Shown here in pieces: positions 13,501-26,930 of a DNA stretch of 64,000 bases. The notes beneath the pieces were generated by a model. The model had not been told where the DNA came from, did no database searches, and saw only the letters and a program-made list of their open reading frames with translations. The position numbers and the translations under genes are program-made. This stretch comes from Sipunculus nudus (taxonomy: Eukaryota; Annelida; Sipuncula; Golfingiida; Sipunculidae): the NCBI GenBank assembly GCA_026874595.1, contig CM049317.1:12938882-13002881 (forward strand), written 5' to 3'. Every line of letters starts with the position of its first letter. Positions within the stretch are counted from its first letter, which is position 1.

Positions 13501-16500
13501 TCAAATAAAGTATACACACTGTTGGTTGAATGAGGGACAATCAATATCATTGTGCTAATTACTATCCCAGTTTTAATTTATTACTGGAATTAATAGTCAA
13601 TTTCACACCTGGTGAAGTTTTTACTCTTCTGAAGGAATTATTTATCTCATGAACATCCACACTTTCATAGCAATGCACCACTTTGTGGACACAATTAAAT
13701 GTACACTTTAATCATTGTAACCCTGGTGGTACAATACAAAATCTAAAATGTAGCATAGCCTAGAATAAGAATGAATCAAATACAGAAAATAATAACATTC
13801 ATCTAGTTTATGCACCATCTGGGGGGGGGGATGCAGGGCAGAGGGGCAGCCTGCTGGTAGTGGCCAAGCTGACCCAAGCCAAGCTGCCTGGGGTGGGTTA
13901 CATAATGCATGTGAAGGCTGTACTACTAGGTGGGCTAAATGTAAACAACACTTGACATGGTGTATAAAAAACATAAATAAAAGCTATTCTTTCCAATAAA
14001 TTTCTTTGAAATTTCAGAATTTAAAAGATTAAATCCTTATGTATATATGCTGTGAAAATTAAATCAATAGTGCCAAAGTTGGACAAAATTTAAGGTATTG
14101 ATTTTTTTATTTATGCTAATAACTTGAAAAATTTGCAAAATTCAGATCTAATTTTGGGTAAACAATTGAATCTTGATTAAATAAAGTTATATTCCTGAAA
14201 AAAAAAGTCTCTAGGTTCAGCAATTCTCATGTTAGGTGAGTAAATATATTTCCTGACTTTTTAAAAAATTGCATTATGTTTTGGCCCATAACTTCAAAAT
14301 AATACCCAATACTGACCTTATTTTTGGTATGTTCATAGAAAATGTATGAAAGAATGTGAATACTAAATACGATCAAAAACAGATCAGTGGTTTTGATATT
14401 AGGCAGCCTTGAAGTTTAACAATGGCTTTTTTTATGGAAAACGGAGTTTTTTCCTTAATATCTCGAAGGAACGAAGTCCTAATGACCCAATTTTCGGTTT
14501 GGTAGGAGATTTTGGGGACATCTAAAATTATGCCAACGGCCTGGGGAGCATAGAGATGTGCACTGAATGACCTTCAGTCATCAAAGTGGACTGCTTGACA
14601 AGGTAAGGGAATACAACGAGAGCCTCCAAAAAAATTCAATAACTAGCCTAATTTTGCAGCTTTTATTTTAAAATTTCAGATTTACCAGATTAAATCCTTA
14701 TGTATACATGCTGTGAAAATTAAATCCACAGTACTTACAGGAAAAAAACGTGCCGTGGCTAAAGTTGGGCAAAATTTAAGGTACCAATTTTATATTTTTG
14801 CCAATATTTAAAAAAATTTAACAGATTTTGATCTAATTTTTGTTAAACAAATTTTTTTGATTAATTAAAGTTGTATTACTGGAAAAGGTCCCTACCTTTA
14901 ACACTTTTGGTCTTGAGTGACCAAATATCTTCCTGATTTTTTTACAAAGTCCATTATGTTTGGGCCCATAACTTTTTAAAATTATAACTGACTTAATATC
15001 TGGCATGTACATAGGAACTATATAGAGGAATATTTATGGTAAATATGAAGAAAACCAGATGAGTGGTTTTGATATTAGGCAGTCCTGAAGTGTGAAAATA
15101 GATTTCTAATAAAAAAATTGAGGTTTTTCCTTAATATCTCGAAGGAACGAAGTCCTATTGACCCAATTGTCGGCATGGTAGGAGATGTTGGGGACATCTA
15201 ACTGTATGCCGAATTTCAGATTCGTAGGTCCAACGGTGTCGAAACGTGCCAGTCTTACGGACGGACATCCGGACGGACAGACGGACGGACGACGGACAAT
15301 GGACCACGACTATAGCTCAGATGACTTATAGTCAGCTGAGCTGAAAATGCATTATGTTTTGGAACCATTACTTCAAAATAATACCCAATACTGACCTAAT
15401 TTTTGGTATGTTCATAAAGCATGTATGAAAGAATGTGAATACTAAATACTGGGCTAGCGCTGGCCATAGAAACTTGTTAGCCACTGTGGATAATTAGGTT
15501 GGAAAATCATTAGCCACAGCTCACTTTGGTTAGCCACAGGAAACGTTTAATGAATTGATCTTCTAAGCTGATTAATACATTACATATTATAGATTATAGC
15601 AATAGACAGTCATTCCAAAACATTTAAACAGTAGTAGACAGTAATAGAAAAAAAAATGATAAAAAGTATGAACAATAGTAGTAGTAAGAGGATAATAAAT
15701 TGTTATTACTATAAATTACTATTTCTAGCCTATGGGTTTACTATGGTGTGAAAACTAGCAGCAATACTGATGAGGTCTTAATTTAGTCACCGACTGCTTT
15801 TCTCCAATAGGGGTATCTAGCATAGCCACTAAATTAATAAGATGGCCCATCAAACCTGATAATTAAAGGTGGATGGCCTGTTGCCATCCGTGCACATAGC
15901 TTTTCAGTATTTAAGGAAGTCATGTCTGAAAACATTCGCAGGTTCTTCTTTTGTTCTTGTGAAATTAAACTACCATGGATTGTAACATTTGTAATTCAAC
16001 TCACCTAGGTCTGGTAAAAGATTTTACTCAAAAGGACCAACATTGATTCTAGTGAACAAAAACGAACTCTGCTATGATTGGTTAAAGGTTTGGCATGGGA
16101 ATTTAGCCAGTTGCTCATTGGACAAGGTACATTACCCATTACACATTTAACCCACTGTAATGAATAAAGCATACTGGATATAACCATGTTTATTGACTGA
16201 AGTATGTGTAATTGCCCAGCAGTTATCCAAAGATGTGGACACTAGTGGTAACACAGGTTATTATACAACAATATATATCCTGTTTAAATAAAGAAGCCCT
16301 GCAGTCAAACTACAGGTCATTTGGCAGTATTCATCCGACCTAACATGAAAAACATACTCCTAGAATAAAGTTTGTTCTTCTTATAGTATTTTAATCTTTG
16401 TGTAGTCAGTAATACCAAAATAAGAGGAAATTTATACAAACAATAGCCATGGCATTTAAAGCTTTTCATGACACCATTATAATAATGGTTAGTAGTAATA

Positions 16501-19500
16501 GGAAATCAATAGTAATACTTATAGTAATACATTCTGTTACTGGAAGCCGTAATAAGCCCTATGTGTGATTAAATGACTTTGAAGCAATAATGTCATAAGA
16601 TTAGTGCACATATATAAAACAGCCTCAGTCCAACACCTGAGAATCACACTTTCTCCTCTGGGAAGATTATATGTCCATACATCATGCTGTCTCTGACATG
16701 AAGCGCGCGCGGGAACACGCGAAACGATCTTTAAAAGTTGTAGTTTGAGAACATCTCCGTTCAAGGATAGCATATATTTCGCCGACCATAGCGGCGGGTG
16801 TTACAAGACCATGAGGCCGTATATATTAACCACTGACGAAAATATTTGATAGATGCCGGCTAATTACACTTTAATGAAGAAAACACATGACCCAGTACGC
16901 TTTATTTATTACGGTGTGTGAAATCAATCGCTGTAATATTGTTATATATTGATACGTAAACCGTGTCTCAGCTCACAGATGATCAGCGAAATTTACCTTC
17001 TGTCCAATGAGCGTTAAGCTAAGTTCCATGCTCAACTATCGACCAATCAGAGCAGAGTTAGTTTTTGTTTTATGAGAATAAAGGGCATCTGCCAGAGAAT
17101 ACTTGGAGAGCCGGAGAATTTTTATGGTTGTTCACGCAATGTTGAACAACTCCAAATATTCTCCTTAAATTCTTTGCGGATTCTCCGACTTTTTGACTGT
17201 TGTAAACAAACACGATCACGGAAATAATCGATGGTAGGATTTGTGTATTATATTTTAATCGCCACCGTGGCGATTTCTGCAAAAAGTTTCCTCGCATTTT
17301 GGACAAATTACTCGCATTTGGCGACGTGGCGAGCGGCTAGCGCGAGCCCAGAAATACGATCAAAAACAGATCAGTGGTTTTGATTATAGGCAGCCTTGAA
17401 GTGTAACAATGGCCTTTTTTTATGGAAAACAGAGTTTTTTCCTTAATATCTCGAAGGAACGAAGTCCTAATGACCCAATTTTCGGTATGGTAGGAGATTT
17501 TGGGGACTTCTAAAATTATGCCAACAGCCTGGGGAGCATAGAGTTGTGCACTGAATGACCTACAGTCATCAAAGTGGACTGCTTGACAATGTAAGGGAAT
17601 ACAACAAGAGCCTCCAAAAAAATTCAATAACTAGCCTAATTTTGCAGCTTTTATTTTAAAATTTCAGATTTACCAGATTAAATCCTTATGTATACATGCT
17701 GTGAAAATTAAATCCACAGTACTTACAGGAAAAAAACGTGCCGTGGCCAAAGTTGGGCAAAATTTAAGGTACCAATTTTATATTTTTGCCAATATTTAAA
17801 AAAATTTAACAGATTTTGATCTAATTTTTGGTATATGATTAAATTTGATTAATTACAGTTGTATTACTGGTAAAAAGTCCCTACTTTTAACACTTTTGGT
17901 CTTAAGTGACCAAATATCTTCCTGATTTTTTTACAAAGTCCATTATGTTTGGGCCCATAACTTTTTTTAAATTATATAATACTGACTAAATATCTGGCAT
18001 GTACATAGGACAGACAGACGGACGGACGACGGACAATGGACCACGACTCTAGCTCAGATGACTTATAGTCAGCTGAGCTAAAAAGCACATGAGAATCACC
18101 AGAAATGTCGATTTTGGCGAGGTCGATTTGTTATTTGTAACTATGGATAACAGAAACTTGGTGGATAGTCTTTCTTTACCTTGATTATCGCTCGATAATC
18201 AAGTCTTTTTACCAAGCAAGAATAGAGTACACAAACGCATCTTCGTCTGGTCTGTATCATGTTGTTTCAGTATAAAAAACTTACCCAGCAGAAACATATC
18301 ATATTCAAAATCTGTTTTTTTTTTGTAAGTTCCCTTTGCAACTTAATTATTCTTTCATCGGCTACTCAGTGTATTTAATCTGTTAATCACTACACTGTGT
18401 CATTATTGGCTACTGCAAAAGATGAATTTTACTAGTTTTATTGGTTGACAACTTTATAATTCAAAATCATATTAATACTGATTGAAGGCAACCAATTTAT
18501 TTGATGCCATTTCATACTGTTAGGTCAAGTTTAGGGTCGACGTGTACGTCGTGTAATGCTGTTACTTTAGGTGAATGTCGTGAGTTCAATGGATGTAAAC
18601 ATGTGATGATACGTCCATAGACATTGGTGGGTTGTATTATATATTGGAACCTATGTATTCTTTCTGAGGAGAAGCCCCCCCCCCCCCCTTTATTTATTTT
18701 TTCTTGTCAGTAATAATGAAATACCAATAACAAAACAGATCCAACACAAACTGTTTGTTTTATAAAATCGTTGTTTTAATATATGTAGATTGTGCAGTAT
18801 AAACATCAGATGAGGGTAGATGACGTTTGCCCACTCCAGCTGGTATTGGTTTGGATGTGACCGTGGAGTCATGTGTAATATATATTAAGATGGGTATTGA
18901 GATATGATTTGAGATGTTACGACTCTGAGCAGGACAAAATTGGTGTATGTTATGTTATGCATTATACTTTGTGATATACATGATTTATCAGGATAGCAAT
19001 ATATAAATCACTGCAAGAAAAATGGGTTACCTACCATCTAGGCCTTTTTTTATGAAATTGATATTTTAATGCATATATAGCTTACTAATCATTCTAAATT
19101 ATGCAGTTAACGGGACTTATCGTACAGATAGTAGCATTTATTGGCAAGCAGTAGTATCTGACTGAAGAATATATCATCTATGGTTGCACATCTTTTGTTG
19201 AATAATACTACCATCATAAGCAGGATTATATGCCAGGAGAAGTACAATCATTTTTATCATTTGATGAAGTCTCAGATTTTGTATATCCCTTGCTACATGA
19301 ATAATCAGAAGTTTTTAACCGCACTGATACTATTGATACAAGTTTTATTTAGAACAAAAATTAAAAAAAGTAACATGAATGTATACACTGGCTAGTGAAA
19401 GCTAAATATTTGCAATTTTCAATACAATAGTTTCATCTTCTTTTAAATGTTTTGGAACTCTTTTGTTTATGTGTTATGAGGTAATGTCATTATCAAACCA

Positions 19501-21643
19501 CTAAGGATGGCCACCCACCATGGTGGACGTGTTGTTGTATGGGAATGTTAGTTTATTATTATTATTTTTACAGTTTAAATTGCCCCAATTCAATCATTTC
19601 ACGGGGAAGGTCTTGTTATCCTTAAGCAAACGGCTGTGATATACCGTCAGTAAAATCTTTCAAAAGGGTTGAATAGACAATGCAATTTATAAAAAAATGT
19701 TTCTATGTAAAGTAATTATCAAACAGCGAAGATGCATTAATAGATTATGAGACACATTGATATCTGCTTATACTGTTCATCAAACTATGATTTTCTTAAT
19801 TATGCAGTTTCCCCCAGCTATCTTTACGCTGTATTTGGCTAATATACAGACAAATATATTGATATGTAGTGATCTCTCTAATGATACGATGGTAGGGTAG
19901 GGGGTTGCTTGCTCCTACTCCATAACAATATAATGGTGCTATATTGAAGGCAGGGATCTCTCTTTAAAGTATGGCATTCGACACCAATGTGCCCAACCAC
20001 TTATAAATGCTGATACACAAAACATTGATAAACATAATATAGTCAGTGAGGGGTTTATAAATTACTTGGAGACCATAGAACTTTATGTATTAACGTGTCA
20101 AGGTTAGTCTTAAGAATAGCGAGATGGGACATATTCCAAAGTTATACCTCGCATGCTTGATATAAACGTGATATACCAAGCTCATATGGCTAGTTGATTT
20201 AACCTGAAAAACATTCATATCGTAATATTTAAAGGCATTTGGATAACAACAAAGCGAGGACTTGCTAAATATTAGCCATGTTCATGTAATTTTACTACAA
20301 ATTGATTTTTAAAAAATGATATAAATAGAGGTTATTCCCAAACCATTAAGAATTTAGGTTCTTTGATCCATAAGCTTATTCAAATGTATTATTATTAATA
20401 AAGCAGTTAAGAATTGTTATCTTACTACATTTTTGTATTGATCAACCACAGAGATATTCTGGTGTTTCACTATACAATGAAAATTAGTTAACTATCACAA
20501 TAATCATCTTGTTGTATGGGTGGCATGAAATGAACAGTGATCGGTGAACTATGATGAGGTTTTAATATAATTACTGATCAAATATCTGCTGACTCCACCT
20601 GTGCAACAGCGTTTAGTTGTATTATGCTCTGTTTTGTTACAGTAATGCAATGTTATGTATATATGCTAATCAGTTTGAAAAATATATTTGCAAATAGAAC
20701 AAAATAAAAATAACATACAGCTGCCGAATATGGGCTGACTCTGATACTACGCTAGGCTGTAACATATTATTTTCTTTCTGGGAATCACCATACGTAGAGC
20801 TTTTATCTCTTCCTATAGAAGGTGTAAGCTCACTATTATGTCATGTTTGACCATAGCCTATCGTTTGGTCTATGGAAATCACTGTACACAAAGCTTGAGG
20901 CGTATTTCCTCGTTTGGAAGCTGAAGTGTTATCATATTGAAATCTGAAACCTATTTTGAAACAAAATGGAAGATGTGTATACAAGTATTAGTAAAGTTTT
21001 TGAATAAAGATTGTCTAATTTGTAATGCAAGTTAATGTCATCTTTTGACACAATTATAGATCAATAGTCCTAAATATCTCAACAACATTAGTATACTTAG
21101 ATACGGTATAATTCAAACAGTGACAGTGATTCAACTTCTAGGATAAACAATTTATACATTGATATGTGTGAATATATATTATGATAATTGACATAATTGG
21201 TTTTGCCTTATATTAATATTCTTTAGACCTAACTCAATACAACCGCAAGACCACTGTACTATTATGTAGCAAATATCATAAGGATCATGGCTATCCTGGT
21301 AATATTTTAATTAGATATAATATATTATGATGAACCAAATTGGGTAATAATTGACTAAAATTTAAAGCAAATTTTGTGAAATTTAATTTTTCCTAAGGAT
21401 TAATTGATTTAATCATTTTAAAAAAATGATTCACTGTAATAACATTAATATAATTAGATAAAACCTAAATTATGATTTTGCAACGGTTTTATATCAGAGC
21501 ATATTAAATTATATACGGTTATAATAAGGATAAATTATTGATTAAATTATATAATTAACAGAACTATAAATTGTTGAGAAACAGCTCGTCGATATCATTA
21601 TATTTAAGAATATATATTTTTAATTGAAGGATATTTTTATTAA

Positions 21644-21680
<37 letters not shown>

Positions 21681-24600
21681 TTAAATAAAATTCCATAAGA
21701 TATATTAACAAGAAAGTCATTGGGTGCCAATGCTTTTAAGAGCTGCTGCAATGTTCAATGTGAATTTATGTACGTTATGTCACATGTTGTATGTAAAATG
21801 TAGAAATCTAAATTTAGACATCCTGTATGTAGATATGAACATTTCTGTAGGTAATGAACTATATTTGCAAAGAATTAATCAACCATATTCAATTCATAGA
21901 TATAATAATACTTAATGTAAGAGGATAAGGGGACACAAAAAAAGTAGGGAAGTATTATTCGGTAATGACTGCTACTGTTAACTCCTGTTAAGCCTCTGGG
22001 AAATCATTATTATGGAAAAGAAGAAATAATGAAATTAGGGCTACAGTGGACAGATGGACCAATTACAATCTTAGGAATCAATATTAATGATACACTCTAA
22101 AATCTCATTGATCTCAACTTTAGACCACTAATAGGAAAAATAAATAAATTAGTGGAAACATTGTCAAAGCGGAAGCTGACCCATATTGGTAAAGTTACAG
22201 TTATAAAATCTCACCTGGTCTCTCAGTTACAGTATCAACTTTCTGTTTTACCAAATCCACCTGCCTCCATTATTCAGGAAATCGAAACAATTCTGTTCAA
22301 CTTTATATGGAACGGTAAGATAGATAGAATTAAAAGAGTAACTTTAATAGCACCTGAAGATAATGGTGGACTGGATATAATTGATATCGATCAAAGTAAC
22401 AAGAAAAAAAATTATGTGGATTAATAGATTATTAAAATTAGATATGAATGAAGGAGATACCATTGTGTTGAAAAAGAAAAAGCTGTATCAATATGAAAGT
22501 TAACTGTACATTAAAATCTGTGGGGTATGTTGTATAGTGTTATCGGAGAAACAAATTAAATTTTCACTGGAGAACCAATTTAAATTTACACGGCTTGATC
22601 GTGGATGTTTTTTATTTGTTTTATATATATATATATATGTTAGGTGATACAATATATATGTAAAGTAAGTATAATGATGTTATGTAAAAATATATGTCAT
22701 GCATGTTTTATTGTTTGTACAGTACTGTAAGATTGCTCTGTTGTGTATTAAAAAAGGCTAACACTGCCAATGTCAACACTGCCAGTGTGAACACTGCCAA
22801 TGTCACATTTAACACAGTTTTCCCTTATACAAAAACGATCCTTGGATTTGTTTGGCTTGTCAATTTCTACGCGCGTGCATTTTCTAATGCAGCTTGCTTT
22901 GAAGCAGTCGTACTTCTGTAACGCAGGTCTTTACTATGACGAAAATGCCAATGCATGGGTTAATTATGCCGGAAACCCCCGTATTCTTTTGATAATCCAA
23001 TTATTTAATATGATCTTTAATAAACTGGCACACGTGTACAATATTGTACTCTAAGACCCTATCAGAACTGTCCGGGACCTGTGACAAGAACTACGTGTCG
23101 TTTACATTCTCTGGTGGATAAAGTTGATAACAGCTTTATATTTCGTCGGATGTGTGTGGAGCTGTTCTAAGCTGAATTAACGTAGTTTCATGATATGGTA
23201 TTAGAAAAATAACTTCGGACAAGGTTATCAATGCATTTTGAGCAGTAAATTTCTGTAAAATTAACGTGTTTACATTCTATCGACTGTGTGTCATGGCTCG
23301 ATATGAGGCGCCTGCAAAAGTTTCGTTTAAAAACATAGAATGGGAAGAATGGATCGAAGAATTCAGCCGCTTCCAGCGTGCCACCTATTTCCATAATGAC
23401 AACGGAGAAACTCCACAAGAGGCGTGATTTATGCGATAGGTCCCCGACAGGCCAACAAAATATTCAAAATATTGAAGTTCGAAGAATATGAGGAGCCTGA
23501 TCCTAAAAGTCCTGGTCAAAATATTACATAGGTTGCATCGGACATTGATTATGACACGCAGCCAAGAAAGTTCACTGAATATTTTGTGCCTAAGCTAGCC
23601 CGATTTAATCGGACTCAATATCATTAGGCTCTGCCATATATAGGCCCGATAGTCGTACAGAGAGGGGTTCTACGATATAAGCCACGGCCTATGCAACGGA
23701 TCCGCTGCATTTTATATGACTGACTTTTTCGTCGCATTCCATTTTGAATTACACCGGCCAAGAAATATATCAGCCTTAGATGACCGAAATATTGAGAGGT
23801 CTACAGGGCACAGAAGTCATCATGGATTAAATTCTGGTACATGGCCGATCAGAAATTGAATATGATGCCAGGCTGAAAGCAGTGTTAGATATTATTGCGG
23901 ATTCAGTTCTCAGTCTTAACGAGGACAAATGTCAATTCCGGAAAGCTTAATTGACATACTCTGATCCCCGGATAAGTGCTGACGGTATCAGACTCAATCT
24001 AGACACTGATGGAAATGACACCCCCAAACCGTGTTTGCGATCTAAGGTCTATCTTAGGATTGAGCATCTGGGGATAATTTTGTACAATTTGTCTAGCGTC
24101 CCAGCTCCGCTCACTGAAAAACTGATTTCGCTTGGAGTCCAGCACAAGGAGTGTCATTCAGGCAGATCAAAATTATAGTTTTTCTACAACACTGGTGTAT
24201 TATGACCCAATAAAACCAACAGTTGTGATTGCCGATGTTGTGAGCTACGGATTAGGTGCTGTTCTGATGCAAATGCATGATCAGCAGTTAAAACCTGTCG
24301 CTTTCTGTTTAAGAACACCTACGCCTGCGGAACAGCATAACGCCTAGATTGAGCACTGAGAGACAGACATGTACAAACCCGTCTCCCCACTTGTTCAGGT
24401 CAGCTGCAGCCAAAACAGATAAATCACAAAGACATCCGTGCTTCATACCATCGGACAAAAGAGAAATACAAGAGAAACTATGATTCATGTCATGGAGTCA
24501 GACAACTCCATCGATTATCAGCAGGAGACTCAGTCTTGATTAAGACTGGGTGGAATACACCGGGTAAAATTGTCGGTGCAAATTCCTACAAGGTAGAAAC

Positions 24601-26888
24601 AGATTAGGGTTTATTTCGTAGAAACAGAAAACACTTGCAGAGCATACCTCCAAGGGCAGAGAAGCAAGTCAGGGTAAACCTTGGCCCTGGTCTACGTGAA
24701 ACCCCTGAAACCTTTATGGGAGGCAATCTCCCAATACTGACGCACCATTATACTGCGCCACTTTCTGGTAAGGGGACGCATCGTGATGCTGTAGCTTCCC
24801 CTCGTGGAGAAACTGAGGCAGAAAACCCAACTGAACCTGAAATGGTTAAACCTGCAGAATCCGCATCAGGTTATCCTGGAACTGATTACTTTGAAAGAGA
24901 TACGCACTTTAAGAGGTCGCGTAACTAGGTTTTAATGGTTAAGTAGTGTTAAAAAAACATAGGCAGTTTTAATGGCTCATAATGGACCTTGCATGTTTCA
25001 TTTCGTTTTTCGCTTTTAAACTTTTATTTATCGGAATGAATCAACCCCTATGCTAGCAGAACAAAGAACAGTTTAATGTACTTCAGTTTTAGCACGAACA
25101 GACTTTCATTAGTATTTTTTTTTCAATATCGCTTATCAGTTAGTATTTACAAAGTGTAAGAGATGTCGAGTGGACTCAGTGTTGTTAACACCCAGTGTTC
25201 TTAACCTTCTTAGGTGGATAAAGCTGTTAAAGGTGTTATATTTTGTCGAGTAATTGCCGAGCTGATGTAAGCTGAATAAACGTGTTTTCGTGACAGACCT
25301 GTCTAGGATTTCCATGCACAGCAATCGAATTTTATCAAAACTGGTTTCATGACAAACCCGACTTGATTCAAAGACTCAGTCTTCAAAAGCGGTCTTGAGC
25401 TCAGGACTGTCTTTGAATCTACATTGCGATTTTTTTAATTAGCACAATATTATTACCTATCTTGTACATTTTCATGGTGAACATGTTTCTGAGGGAGGTC
25501 ATATTGCAGGGGAAGTTACTCATCCCGCATCCTGCTAGACATCCGCCGTCCAAAACTTCCTCCGCACCGCCATACCCACAGTAGCAAAGTCTCCTGAAAT
25601 TTTGAAAATTAAAAGAGATAAGTTCAAGTGAATTATTCAATCGGCACATGAAGCAAACTTGTTTAGAACACCATAAGCTAGTGTCCTCATTGTGGAGGCC
25701 ACTTTCTTCGTGAACTTTTTCAATTGTGGATTCGAAGGCCACCCTGAATGCAAAAGTTGAAATCATGACATGTTGACACTCACAAATAATAGTAGTTACT
25801 TTAATTCAACTATACGGGAACGTAATACTACACTCTAAGAGAAAAAAAGTGACACGGGTTCTTTATAGTGGATGCAGTGTGGAAGCCCTAGAGGTCCAGG
25901 GTAGATTCCTCTAGTCAGGGTTCTTCTTTTGGGAACCCGAAGGGTTCTGTATGTATACCTGATAATGGATGATTCAAAGAACTCAACGGAATTGTTCTAT
26001 ATGCAATGTCAGGATGTTAGATCGAATGGACACTCCTTTCATTTTGCTTCATATTAATATACGAAATTTCTCTGAGGGTGTGGTCCATGCTTTATCAAAC
26101 ATAAAAATATATGGTATTTGATAACTTTTATTCATTTGCATTCAGTTCTCTAAAATAATTTCATAATTAAAAAAAAAATGGCAATTTTTTCTTATAAAAG
26201 TAGATGCAAATAGGGGAGCAATGGCAGAATAAAACAGACAAAATATCTGAGTATTTTTATAAGAACTTTTTAGGTCAGCCGACTGTATGATAAGTCATCT
26301 GAGCTAAAGCGATGGGCCTTTGCCCCGAAGACACTTGACACAGTTTTTTTTTTCTGGGGGGGGGGGGGGGGTTATATTGAGCACTCGCGGAGCCCTCCAA
26401 AAAGCAGTCGTTTTATCTTTTATAAAATATATAATTCCTAATTTTGAATGTTTTATTCCCATAAAATGTCGGATCCGCTAAGAAAGCCTAAGATATAACT
26501 TTTCATTAAAGCTCATATTTCGTACGTTCCAATTCCACTGTATTAAAGCGTGTTTGCCTGTTTGATGTCTATAACTACTTCGTATTTTTCATCACTTCGT
26601 ACACCCATCTAACCCTTGAAAAGATATTTTCTAAATAGTCTGGGAAATATTATGGAATTTGATTACACCTCGCGTGACGGGACTGATTGGAATTATGTTG
26701 ACTTTGTTTTTTGTAAATCAAAATGATAATTTTTTTTACTTTAGCTTAACATGACAGTTGAATATTCCTTACACTAAACAACTGATATAAATATGAATTG
26801 GAATGACTTTAAAATGGAAATCGTATTATTCTTAAATATTGCATATTGTAAACAGTAAATTGGGTCACAGTGACTTATGTTAAATTTG

Positions 26889-26930
<42 letters not shown>

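Noticed and set aside
16537-17306. Minus frames of 78 codons inside the TIR element as possible transposase
   Set aside because: No DDE/hAT signature or similarity between frames; the element is best read as non-autonomous.
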